Made by a program: the position numbers and the translations under genes. From JAAYUK01 sp964392915 (lineage in GTDB: Bacteria > Nitrospirota > Thermodesulfovibrionia > Thermodesulfovibrionales > Dissulfurispiraceae): a DNA stretch of 38,552 nt. Under the pieces are notes generated by a model. That model was given only the letters and a program-made list of their open reading frames with translations. It made no database searches and was not told the DNA's origin. Below are positions 1 to 7,728 of this stretch, piece after piece (the stretch's first letter is position 1; each line of letters begins with the position of its first letter). The stretch spans positions 1-38,552 of the forward strand of contig CAYMRS010000019.1 of assembly GCA_964392915.1 (NCBI GenBank). Direction: 5' to 3'.

Positions 1-368
1 TCCACCAGAATAACATTACGGTTCTCCATCAGTGCATGAGCTCCAAAGCATAGCTTCGCTTCTTTGCCTTTGCCCTTCTTCATCAGAAGCGATTCAGGGT
101 CGGTCGTGCTTTGATGGGTCTGATTGCATCGCTTTTCTCCGTGAAAGTCTACAGAAGGATTGCTTCTGTCGTTATCGGTCTTGGGGCGATTCGTCGGGGC
201 TTCGTCTTTGGGGCGAAACCTTTTCATGCTGGCCCATGCTTCTATCAGCATGCCGTCTACGGTATCGGTATGTTCCTTCACTATACGAAGCGGATGGTCT
301 TGCGGTACTCGGCTATCCAGAGTAAAACAGTGAAACATTATTCCCTGTGGTTCGTTGATGCCTCGCAC
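1..368 (-). pseudogene. IS5/IS1182-like transposase remnant, internally deleted, cut by window edge
   Basis: A GTG-started open frame runs on the minus strand from 368 to the window edge without a stop, with a ribosome site (GAGGAGAAAAC) just upstream. The N-terminus (MRGINEPQGIMF, then DSRVPQDHPLR) is typical of the start of IS5/IS1182-group transposases. By about residue 36 it jumps to VDGMLIEAWASMKRFRPKDE, the segment holding the first catalytic Asp, and continues through STTDPES, KGKGKEAKLCF and ALMENRN, all family hallmarks. In intact relatives roughly 100 residues separate these blocks, so an in-frame internal deletion is inferred. The rest lies outside the window. Terminal inverted repeats were not identified. 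It is the only mobile element I recognise here. Confidence 0.8.
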
Positions 369-485
369 GTTTTCTCCTCAATTATGTCTGCTCGTCAACT
401 ATACCGTATCAACTGCTAACATGCGGAGAGTTTTTCAGCATCCTGTTGGTATACCATCTGGTTGCTCGCCGCTCCAGGGAATAAG

Positions 486-1694
486 TCAGTCCGCTGACTT
501 TCCCCAGCAGGCGCTCCCCCGATCCGGCTTCCATGGGGAGAGCGCCCTGAGTCCCGCTATGATGTCGGGTATAATCGCGAGCGCCTGATCAATCTCCTCA
601 GCGGTCGTATACCGGCTGAGCGAAAAGCGGATTGATCCCCGGATATACTCCGGCGGGACCGCCATTGCGCGAAGCACATGGCTCGGTCCGTCTGACCCCG
701 ATGAGCACGCCGACCCTGATGAAGCGCATATTCCGGCCGCATCAAGCTTCATCAGAATTGCTTCTCCTTCGACGTAGCCAAAGCTGACATTTGTCGTATT
801 CGGGAGCCGCCGGCCTCGATCCCCGTTCACCCGAGAGTCGGAACAAGCCGCAAGCAGTCCCTGTTCAAGGCGATCCCTCAGTGCAGCCACAGCGTTCTGC
901 TCTTCAGCAAGGTGCTCGGCCGCGAGCGCACATGCCCGGCCAAGGCCGACAATGTAAGGGACATTTTCTGTTCCGGCGCGGTGCCCATCCTCCTGATGCC
1001 CTCCAATGACATACGGCGTAAACGGCACGTTCTTTCTAACGTAGAGAACGCCTATTCCTTTGGGCGCATGCAGCTTGTGGCCTGAAAGCGAAAGCATATC
1101 GACGGAAAGCTCTTGCAGATTAATCGGCACCTTGCCGACCGACTGAACCGCATCCGTATGAAAAAGGACCCCCCGCTCATGACAGAGTGCGCCAATCTCG
1201 GTAATAGGAAAGATAACTCCGGTCTCGTTATTTGAATGCATTACCGAAACAACAGCCGTGTCGGAATCAATCGTTGCTCTGAGCTGATCTATGTGCAATT
1301 GCCCCAATGGATTGACCGGGAGAAAGGTCGCGCGGTAGCCCTTGCTCTGCAGCCGACGGACAAAGTTCAGGACAGCAGGGTGTTCCACAGCAGTAGTTAT
1401 GACATGCCGCCGACCCGGAAACGCTTCCAGCGCGCTGTTCAGCGCTGCGTTATCGCTCTCCGTGCCACAACTGGTAAAAATAATTTCATCGGCTGCTGCG
1501 CCAAGGAGATTCGCGATCTGCCCGCGGGCATCTTCTATCGCACGGCGCACGCATCGGGATATGGCATACACGCTGGACGGATTGCCGAAATGCTCTCGGA
1601 GATAGGGCTGCATAGCCTCGATGACTTCCGGAGCTATTGCGGACGTGGCATTGTTGTCGAGATAGATGGTTTTCATTGGACTCTTTGGGTTCAT
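486..1694 (-). CDS. nifS: Cysteine desulfurase, NifS/IscS class I-type
   Basis: This PLP enzyme of 402 residues takes sulfur from cysteine as a persulfide for Fe-S cluster or thio-cofactor assembly and releases alanine. Visible motifs are YLDNNATS at the N-terminus, SNNETG around residue 155, the PLP lysine K207 in SGHKLHAPKG, the HRAGTENV loop near 238, and the catalytic cysteine C330 in SSGSACSSGS. The short loop GSACSSGSDGPSHV resembles NifS/IscS more than SufS. The start is uncertain: the family usually begins at MKTIYLD (Met7, position 1676), while 1694 gives six extra residues. It lies 58 bp downstream of the cysteine synthase gene on the same strand, so the pair could make cysteine and then draw sulfur from it. 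No iscU or nifU gene is adjacent. Confidence 0.93.
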   Translation of the reverse strand: MNPKSPMKTIYLDNNATSAIAPEVIEAMQPYLREHFGNPSSVYAISRCVRRAIEDARGQIANLLGAAADEIIFTSCGTESDNAALNSALEAFPGRRHVITTAVEHPAVLNFVRRLQSKGYRATFLPVNPLGQLHIDQLRATIDSDTAVVSVMHSNNETGVIFPITEIGALCHERGVLFHTDAVQSVGKVPINLQELSVDMLSLSGHKLHAPKGIGVLYVRKNVPFTPYVIGGHQEDGHRAGTENVPYIVGLGRACALAAEHLAEEQNAVAALRDRLEQGLLAACSDSRVNGDRGRRLPNTTNVSFGYVEGEAILMKLDAAGICASSGSACSSGSDGPSHVLRAMAVPPEYIRGSIRFSLSRYTTAEEIDQALAIIPDIIAGLRALSPWKPDRGSACWGKSAD

Positions 1695-1752
1695 TAGAAT
1701 TCCAGCGCAACTCCCGTTTATTGATTGCTTTTACTTACCGCCCGCTGTTCCT

Positions 1753-2661
1753 TTACGGAGGGCATTTGCCGCAAACCGAGGTAAAAAGGGCAGTTGACAG
1801 ATACCGGTCGCCGCGGTCCGGAAAAATCACGACAATTACCCCCTCCGTCAACTCGCTTGATTTGCGCAGTGCCGCATGCATGGCAGCGCCGCTGGACATG
1901 CCGACAAAGATGCCTTCCTGCAGCGCAAGTTTTCGTGTCGTGTCAAACGCTTCTTCGTCATTCACGATGATGCGCTCATCCAGCTCCCCAGGTTCGAATA
2001 TCTGCGGGACTATCGCTTCTTCCATATTCTTGAGTCCCTGCACGCGGTGTCCTTTTACCGGTTCAACGCCGATAATGCAAATTCCAGGATTAAATTCCTT
2101 CAGGCGCCGGCCGACTCCCATCAGGGTGCCGGTGGTTCCCATCCCCGCAATAAAATGGGTAATCGTTCCCCGGGTTTGCTCTATAAGTTCCTTGCCGGTG
2201 GTTTCATAATGCGCAAGAATGTTCGCCGGATTGCTGAACTGATTCGGCATAAAATAACGCTCCGGCGCTTCGCCATATATCCGGTGAGCAAGACGAATGG
2301 CTCCGTCAGTTCCCTCGTTGGCCGGACTCAGGATTAGTTCTGCACCGAATGCTTCCAGAACCTTGCGTCTCTCAACGCTGACACACGCTGGCATGACCAG
2401 TTTGCAGCGGTAACGCTTGGCAGCCGCAACCATTGCAAGCCCTATCCCGGTATTGCCGGACGTGGCCTCCAGAATGATTTTGTCGCGGGTCAGTTCGCCC
2501 TTACGTTCAGCAGCAGCGACCATGTAAAGTGCGGTGCGGTCTTTTATGGAACCGCCTGGATTGTTCCCCTCCAGTTTCGCATACAGCGTCACATTCGGAT
2601 TCGGGTTGATATTATCAACCCGGACAATCGGCGTATTGCCGATACAATCAATTATACTCAT
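1753..2661 (-). CDS. cysM: Cysteine synthase (O-acetylserine sulfhydrylase, CysM-like)
   Basis: This 302-residue fold-type II PLP enzyme condenses O-acetylserine with sulfide (or thiosulfate in true CysM) to form cysteine in the cytoplasm. IGNTPIVRV opens the protein. The PLP lysine is K40 in GGSIKDR. The substrate loop TSGNTGIG lies near residue 67, and the phosphate-binding GMGTTGT and GMSSGAA segments are present. The C-terminal PDRGDRYLST is typical of the CysK/CysM group. The ATG is preceded by AGGAAGGTG at good spacing. The gene probably heads a two-gene unit with nifS. CysM rather than CysK is my reading of overall motif similarity and is not decisive. Confidence 0.9.
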   Translation of the reverse strand: MSIIDCIGNTPIVRVDNINPNPNVTLYAKLEGNNPGGSIKDRTALYMVAAAERKGELTRDKIILEATSGNTGIGLAMVAAAKRYRCKLVMPACVSVERRKVLEAFGAELILSPANEGTDGAIRLAHRIYGEAPERYFMPNQFSNPANILAHYETTGKELIEQTRGTITHFIAGMGTTGTLMGVGRRLKEFNPGICIIGVEPVKGHRVQGLKNMEEAIVPQIFEPGELDERIIVNDEEAFDTTRKLALQEGIFVGMSSGAAMHAALRKSSELTEGVIVVIFPDRGDRYLSTALFTSVCGKCPP

Positions 2662-3376
2662 CGCAGAACACCTTCCTGAGGCATGGTAGTTTCATCCTGC
2701 CGGCATCAGCAGCGCGATTTCACAACGTCAGCTGTTTTTGGTTCCGGAAGTTCACACAGTAAAACAGGCGCTCATCCGGATAGTCGGATCAGCATAGTTT
2801 ACTGATTCCGCAAAAAAATATCATCATGTCAGAGCGCGCCAATTGGTGAAAGGCGTTCGGCGTCAAATGGATCACGTATGCTTATTAGATCATACGCTTC
2901 CGGCTTCAGCAACACGGACTTTGTTCATGCCCAATAGGTAACCGGCATTGCCGGCAGCCCCATGCCACGCCCTGCGTCAAGATTCCTGTTGCTGACGAGC
3001 GCAACCACCTGCAGATTTCATGACAATCCCGCGCAGAAGGACTTTCAGTCGGCTACGACATTGTTCAGCGCGTAGTCAAACTTTTTTTGAGAAAAGATCC
3101 AGGCTGACAGAGCCGAACCAGCGGAACACGACATGTTTGCTCAGCATTCTCCGCAGGTTTGGGTCAGCCATTGCGTGATGGCACCTAGCCGCGTTTGCAA
3201 TGGCAACATGGCTGAATACTCCTGCCATGCGCTCTCCTGAAATAGTGTTCTGCCTTACTACAGCGTAGCATGCACAATTCGGTGAGGATAGAGCAAGAAG
3301 TATGCTAATATAAGTTTTTGATACTACCACTGCTCTGCCAATACGAGGAGAAAGCTGCCGAGGGGGATCAGAAGAC
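2662..3376. other. Gene-poor intergenic region of about 715 bp
   Basis: The gap lies between the divergent cysM (-) and sensor kinase (+) genes. It has no convincing large gene. The minus strand carries a small ORF at 3076-3228, listed separately. Further down, one minus-strand frame (about 3074-2838) holds several stop-interrupted open blocks that might be decayed coding sequence, but I cannot assign a family. A weak inverted repeat (CGTATG, 10-nt loop, CATACG) lies near 2875-2900. No RNA gene was recognised. Confidence 0.5.
3076..3228 (-). CDS. Small hypothetical ORF, 50 residues, doubtful
   Basis: An ATG with a well-placed AGGAG (5-nt spacing) opens a 50-codon frame starting MAGVFSHVAIANAAR and ending LDLFSKKV. 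The product is basic, with no signal peptide, membrane segment or family signature that I recognise. It stands alone in the large gap between cysM and the sensor kinase. The only support is the ribosome site, so it may be chance or the remnant of a larger lost gene. Confidence 0.22.
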   Translation of the reverse strand: MAGVFSHVAIANAARCHHAMADPNLRRMLSKHVVFRWFGSVSLDLFSKKV

Positions 3377-5554
3377 ATGCTGCTCAGCAACACATTTACC
3401 CGCTTCTGCTTTTGCTTTGCCGTCTTCTTTTCCCTTATAAGTCTTATTTGCATCTCCTCTTCCCACGCTGACACCAAAAAGCGCGTTTTGATATTGCATT
3501 CATACCATAAGGGCCTGAAATGGACCGACAGTGAAGACGCAGGCATCAATGCCGTCCTGAAAACACGCGAGTCACAACTTGAAGTGCATACCGAATATAT
3601 GGATGCCAAGCATCACTCTGACGAACGACATTCTCAGATGCTCTCCGATCTCTTCAGGCTGAAATATGCGGATAAGGCGTTCGACATTATCATTGCGTCC
3701 GATGAAGATGCTTACAACTTTCTCCTCAGGCAGCTCGACCCACTCTTCCGGAACGTACCGGTCGTATTCTGCGGCGTGAATTTTTTTGATGCCTCTGCCA
3801 TTGAAAAGCAACGGAACATGTTTACGGGCGTTGTAGAAGCATACGACATCAGGAATACGCTTCGGACCGCGCTGGCACTGCATCCCGACACATACCGCAT
3901 TATCGTTATCAATGACCGGTCAGCTACCGGTCTCGCAAACAAAAAAATCTTGAATGAGGTCATGCCCGAATTCGAGCGCAAGGCCGGCGTGGTATATTTC
4001 GAAGATCTCGACATGGCAGACCTGCTGAAACAGGTTTCTTCTCTGCCCAAGGGAGATATCATCCTGCTGATGACATTCAACAAGGACCGCTCCGGCAAAG
4101 TTATCGCCTATGATGACAGCATTTCTTTTATCGCAAAAGCTGCGCGAGTTCCCATATACGGAGTTTGGGATTTTTATCTCGGAAAGGGAATAGTCGGCGG
4201 CATGCTGACCAGCGGCGGCGATCAGGGGAAGGTGGCCGCAGAAATGGCGCTTCGCATTCTGGACGGCGAAAAAGTGCGCGACATTCCTGTTGTCAAAGAG
4301 AGCCCGAATCGTTATATGTTCGACTATGAGCAGGTGAAGCGTTTCGGCATCAGCCTCGGAAAGCTGCCTGAAGGAAGCATACTTGTCAACAGGCCGGTTT
4401 CATTCTATGAAGAACACAAAGGGAAGGTTCTCGGGGTGGCGGTGGTTATCCTCGCGCTCTCAGGCATGCTCATAACGCTGCTTATCAATATCGAGCGCCG
4501 GAAGAAGACAGAGGCCTCGCTCCGGAAATCCGAAGAAAAGTTTGAGAAGATTTTCCGTTTCAGTCCCGACTGGATTGCAATTCTCCGCCTCTCCGACGGC
4601 ACCTATGTCGATGTGAACGATGCGTTCGAAAAGATGATCGGCTATTGCCGCGAGGAGGTCATCGGGAAAACAACCCTCGATATCGGGATCTATGTGAATC
4701 CCGAACAGCGGTATGAAATCAACGAGCATTTTCTGAGGACAGGGCGCGTCGAAAAGGATGAACTCAGGTATCGGAAAAAATCGGGGGAAATCATTACCGT
4801 TGAGCGCTCTGGCGAAATCGTCGACATTGACGGGGAGCGCTGCATCGTCTCGATTGTCCGTGACGTGACCGCGAAAAAAGAGGCTGAAATTGCTCTGCTC
4901 GAAAGCGTGCGCCAGAAAAAACTGCGCAAGGAGGCCGAAATAAAAATGCTCCAGGCGCAGATAAACCCGCACTTTCTGTTCAATGCCATTACGACAATCA
5001 TCCAATATACCCGGACGGCTCCTGACGTTGCAACGGAACTGCTCATGAAGCTTGCCGACTTCTTCAGAAAAAACATCAAGCCGGACCGAGAGCGGGTGCC
5101 GCTCTCCAAAGAGCTTGAACACTGTGAAGATTATATCGGAATTGAACGTGCCCGATTTGAAGAGCGCCTGCTGTTTACCTACGACATCGATCCGGCGGCG
5201 CTTGAGTGCCGGGTTCCTCCGCTTATTCTGCAGCCCTTGGTAGAAAATGCTTTGCGCCATGGAGTCCTTCCCAAAGAACAGGGCGGCAAGGTTGTCATCG
5301 CCGCTTTCAGGGAGGGAGGGCTTGTCCGCATTTCTGTGCAGGATGACGGAGTCGGCATGACACAGAAGCAGATAGAGATGCTTTTTATCGAAGCACTTGA
5401 CCCCTCCGAAGAAGGCAGTCGCAAGGGTGCCGGGATTGCCTTGCAGAATGTTCACGCACGATTAATCGCGATATACGGGCCAGAACACGGCCTGAAGATT
5501 GAGAGTGCTCCCGGTCAGGGAACCACCATTTCATTCACCATTCCGGAGTGCTGA
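3377..5554 (+). CDS. Membrane sensor histidine kinase: periplasmic ABC-substrate-binding-like domain, PAS, LytS-type kinase
   Basis: The 725-residue protein starts with a signal or anchor segment (about residues 5-30). A periplasmic domain of about 310 residues follows (RVLILHSYHKGLKWT through the GGMLTSGGDQGK region) resembling ABC_sub_bind-type sensor domains. One membrane helix lies at about 351-371 and a PAS domain at about 387-500. The kinase is of the LytS/YehU (His_kinase) type, with the phosphoacceptor H532 in QINPHFLFNAI, an N-box LVENALRHG and Gly-rich ATP-lid motifs DDGVGM and GAGIAL. It should autophosphorylate in response to a periplasmic ligand and pass phosphate to a response regulator. 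None is adjacent, so the partner is unknown. A GAGGGGG site lies 11-18 nt upstream of the ATG. The 3' end overlaps nth by 40 bp in convergent orientation. Confidence 0.88.
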   Translation: MLLSNTFTRFCFCFAVFFSLISLICISSSHADTKKRVLILHSYHKGLKWTDSEDAGINAVLKTRESQLEVHTEYMDAKHHSDERHSQMLSDLFRLKYADKAFDIIIASDEDAYNFLLRQLDPLFRNVPVVFCGVNFFDASAIEKQRNMFTGVVEAYDIRNTLRTALALHPDTYRIIVINDRSATGLANKKILNEVMPEFERKAGVVYFEDLDMADLLKQVSSLPKGDIILLMTFNKDRSGKVIAYDDSISFIAKAARVPIYGVWDFYLGKGIVGGMLTSGGDQGKVAAEMALRILDGEKVRDIPVVKESPNRYMFDYEQVKRFGISLGKLPEGSILVNRPVSFYEEHKGKVLGVAVVILALSGMLITLLINIERRKKTEASLRKSEEKFEKIFRFSPDWIAILRLSDGTYVDVNDAFEKMIGYCREEVIGKTTLDIGIYVNPEQRYEINEHFLRTGRVEKDELRYRKKSGEIITVERSGEIVDIDGERCIVSIVRDVTAKKEAEIALLESVRQKKLRKEAEIKMLQAQINPHFLFNAITTIIQYTRTAPDVATELLMKLADFFRKNIKPDRERVPLSKELEHCEDYIGIERARFEERLLFTYDIDPAALECRVPPLILQPLVENALRHGVLPKEQGGKVVIAAFREGGLVRISVQDDGVGMTQKQIEMLFIEALDPSEEGSRKGAGIALQNVHARLIAIYGPEHGLKIESAPGQGTTISFTIPEC

Positions 5555-6186
5555 TTCTTATTTGCTGACGGACAGATATCTCTGAGCACGCACTTGTCGT
5601 GCATCGGCTTTCTTGCCGGACAGACCGCGCGGCCATGCAGAACAAGCATATGCGCAAACCGCCCCCACTCTTTCTTTGCCACAACCGCCATGAGGTCGCG
5701 CTCAATCTTTACCGGGTCATCAAACGAAGTCAGGCCGAGCCGGTTTGCTAACCGCGTCACATGAGTATCAACAGCAACACCCTCGCACTTGCCGAACGCA
5801 TCATACAGGACAATGTTTGCGGTCTTTCTGGCAACACCCGGAAGCCGAACAAGCTCTGCCATGCTTTGCGGAACATTACCACCGAACTCGGTCAGTATGA
5901 GTTTCGTAGCGTTCTGAATATTCTTCGCCTTGTTGTTATAGAAATTGACCGAACTCAGGTCTTTCTGCAGTTCCGGCAGCGGGGTCTTCGCATAGTCTTC
6001 AAGCGAACGATATTTCCGGAATAAGCCGGCCGTCACTTTATTCACATGAGCATCTGTTGACTGTGCCGAAAGTATTGTCGCGACCAGCAGTTCAAGCGGA
6101 TTCGAATGCAACAGGCAACTATGAGGATCGGGATAGAGCTTTTTGAGGCGCTTCACAATTTCGCCAACCCGCTTTTTATTGTCCAC
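5515..6186 (-). CDS. nth: Endonuclease III (DNA glycosylase/AP lyase)
   Basis: Nth removes oxidised pyrimidines and cleaves the abasic site during base excision repair. The 223-residue protein has the helix-hairpin-helix LPGVARKTA with catalytic lysine K121 and the catalytic aspartate D140 in VDTHVTRLANR. The C-terminal iron-sulfur motif reads C189-x6-H196-x2-C199-x5-C205, so a His sits where the second cysteine ligand is expected. The start is the GTG at 6186, preceded by GGAGG at 4-5 nt. A longer open frame upstream is not coding for Nth. It begins 10 bp after the thioredoxin-reductase-like gene, so the two are probably cotranscribed. The stop overlaps the convergent kinase gene. Confidence 0.94.
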   Translation of the reverse strand: MDNKKRVGEIVKRLKKLYPDPHSCLLHSNPLELLVATILSAQSTDAHVNKVTAGLFRKYRSLEDYAKTPLPELQKDLSSVNFYNNKAKNIQNATKLILTEFGGNVPQSMAELVRLPGVARKTANIVLYDAFGKCEGVAVDTHVTRLANRLGLTSFDDPVKIERDLMAVVAKKEWGRFAHMLVLHGRAVCPARKPMHDKCVLRDICPSANKNQHSGMVNEMVVP

Positions 6187-6196
6187 AAAGCCTCCT

Positions 6197-7093
6197 TCAG
6201 ATTTCCAGTAGGCGGTGGTTAATCTCGATAGCAGCAACCGCTCCCTCGCCTGCGGCGATGATAGCCTGATCCTGCCCGGTATTGAGCGGTCCGACCACAA
6301 AGAGCCCGCTGAGTGAGGACTCGAAGTGATGGTTGACAAGGATGCTCCGACCCCGTGCATCCTTTCTGAGATGCAGGGAGCGAAGATATTCATCGTTATG
6401 TGTAAAACCGAAATCAGAAAGAATTCGTTCGCACGGAATGCGCCTGCCGTCTTCCATTTCGACCGCTTCGATAGCCGTTGTGCCAACGATGCGACTCGGG
6501 CGGCCAATGACAAGGAAAATTCCTGCTTCAGCAAGCTCCTCCCGGTAGGCATCCGGCGGCTCCCATGAATACAGCAGCAGTGCAACGTCCTTGGTATACA
6601 TCTGCTGTACGGCGAACGCCAGGCGAACAGTGCTGTCGGCATTGCCAAGGACAAGAATCTTTTTCCCGGTTGTCTGGTAACCGTCACAGTCAACACAGGT
6701 AAAAAAGCCGGTTCCAAAAAACGGTGCAAGATTGTTGATCTGCGGAAGGTTCTCCCGCCCGCCAGACGCGGCAATGACATATGGCGAGGCATAGGTGTCT
6801 GTCGCGGTTTCAACCGAAAAAAGAGCGGGTGAACGGGAAACATTCACGACAGTACCGCGTATCACCTCAGCATTGAACGCTCGCACCTGTGCAATGCCGC
6901 GCTCTATCAGTTCCTTGCCGGATATGGAAGTCTGCGTCAGAAAGTTTTCTATATGCCGGGCGATGAATGTCCTGCCGCCGCCCCTGTCAATAACCAGAAC
7001 CTTTCGGTTATACCGAGCAAGATAAATGGCAGCCTGAAGACCGCCCGGACTCGCGCCGACAATAATACAGTCATGAGTTCGTTCTTTTGTCAT
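6197..7093 (-). CDS. Thioredoxin-reductase-like FAD flavoprotein, atypical
   Basis: This 298-residue protein has the two-domain plan of low-molecular-weight thioredoxin reductases. A dinucleotide motif IIVGASPGG is at residues 11-18 and the redox-active pair CVDC at 133-136 is followed by DGY. A second Rossmann turn ILVLGNADST lies near 145-155. It departs from canonical NADPH-dependent TrxR. The HRRxxxR motif that grips the NADPH 2'-phosphate is absent (the stretch reads LLLYSWEPPDAYREE). The C-terminal FAD-binding GD motif is replaced (VVGPLNTGQDQA). It could be an NADPH-independent thioredoxin reductase (ferredoxin- or otherwise-fed) or another disulfide-handling flavoenzyme. No thioredoxin gene is adjacent. 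It lies directly upstream of nth. Confidence 0.8.
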   Translation of the reverse strand: MTKERTHDCIIVGASPGGLQAAIYLARYNRKVLVIDRGGGRTFIARHIENFLTQTSISGKELIERGIAQVRAFNAEVIRGTVVNVSRSPALFSVETATDTYASPYVIAASGGRENLPQINNLAPFFGTGFFTCVDCDGYQTTGKKILVLGNADSTVRLAFAVQQMYTKDVALLLYSWEPPDAYREELAEAGIFLVIGRPSRIVGTTAIEAVEMEDGRRIPCERILSDFGFTHNDEYLRSLHLRKDARGRSILVNHHFESSLSGLFVVGPLNTGQDQAIIAAGEGAVAAIEINHRLLEI

Positions 7094-7108
7094 TCCTCAC
7101 CCCCAGCC

Positions 7109-7138
7109 AAAAAAAAGGATCGGAAAAGGATCCGATCC
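7109..7138 (-). terminator. Rho-independent terminator after the glycine-zipper gene
   Basis: On the minus strand GGATCGG pairs with CCGATCC across an 8-nt loop and is followed by eight T. It lies about 30 bp beyond the stop of the glycine-zipper lipoprotein gene and just before the flavoprotein start, so it separates the two transcripts. Confidence 0.85.
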
Positions 7139-7167
7139 CTGCCAATATCCAACAAAGACGGTATTGA

Positions 7168-7584
7168 TTAGTAACGTCTTTCGTAGCGCTCGCCCTCACA
7201 CACCTCGCGAACCTGGTCTTTGACCAGTCGGTCATTTTCCCATACACGCTCACGAACCTTCTTGCAGCGTGTCTGATCATCCGAGGGAAGCGGATCGGCA
7301 CGGTATACGCCCCGGCCATCAGTAGTTCGGTATTCAACAGGACGATTGGCAGCCATCGATTCCTGGGAAGCTCGCATCGAGATATCCGTTACGGTAGCCC
7401 CTAGAACACCTCCCAGAGCCGCGCCGATAACACCGCCGCGCCACGGATTCTTGCGATCCAGAAGCGCACCAGACACGCCACCGACAGCCCCGCCAACACC
7501 CGCCCCTTGGGCGTGGTACTGCGTGCAGCCAAATGAAAGCGCAAGCAGCGAAACTATCAGCAGCAATGAAATAATTGTTTTCAT
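7168..7584 (-). CDS. Glycine-zipper outer-membrane lipoprotein
   Basis: The 138-residue product starts at the ATG at 7584, preceded by GGGAGG; a longer in-frame extension upstream lacks support. A signal peptide (MKTIISLLLIVSLLALS) ends in a lipobox LSFGC. A Gly/Ala-rich stretch (GAGVGGAVGGVSG, then GVIGAALGGVLGA) follows, typical of glycine-zipper proteins of the SlyB/OmpA-like 17-kDa antigen type. The C-terminal half is hydrophilic with two Cys and many Arg and Glu. It is probably anchored in the outer membrane with a structural or envelope-stress role; the precise function is unknown. It has its own predicted promoter and terminator, so it looks monocistronic. Confidence 0.82.
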   Translation of the reverse strand: MKTIISLLLIVSLLALSFGCTQYHAQGAGVGGAVGGVSGALLDRKNPWRGGVIGAALGGVLGATVTDISMRASQESMAANRPVEYRTTDGRGVYRADPLPSDDQTRCKKVRERVWENDRLVKDQVREVCEGERYERRY

Positions 7585-7635
7585 GGTTCCTCCCTTCATA
7601 TCGGCCACATCCTGCAAATGCCCGTTTCTCTTATG

Positions 7636-7665
7636 ACTATAGCCATGAGTAGGCAAAAAATGCAA
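7636..7665 (-). promoter_or_regulatory. Sigma70-like promoter of the glycine-zipper gene
   Basis: On the minus strand TTGCAT is followed after 18 nt by TATAGT, about 50 bp upstream of the ATG at 7584. It begins immediately after the HU terminator. Confidence 0.45.
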
Positions 7666-7668
7666 CTC

Positions 7669-7706
7669 AAAAAAGACAGGGAGGCAATGTGCTAGTGCCT
7701 CCCTGT
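7669..7706 (-). terminator. Rho-independent terminator of the HU gene
   Basis: An 11-bp perfect stem (ACAGGGAGGCA with TGCCTCCCTGT, 9-nt loop) is followed on the minus strand by C and six T. It starts 22 bp after the HU stop codon. Confidence 0.92.
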
Positions 7707-7728
7707 GCGCATTTGCAAAAGAATAAAC

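Noticed and set aside
32..419. Plus-strand open frames near the left edge
   Set aside because: They lie antisense to the recognisable transposase remnant and have no protein similarity or ribosome site.
4460..5455. Long minus-strand open frame of 331 codons inside the sensor kinase
   Set aside because: It is a shadow of the kinase gene, whose domains and motifs are certain; the antisense frame shows no family.
6186..6843. N-terminal extension of the nth frame upstream of the GTG
   Set aside because: It overlaps the flavoprotein gene in another frame, and the GTG has a strong ribosome site matching the Nth family start.
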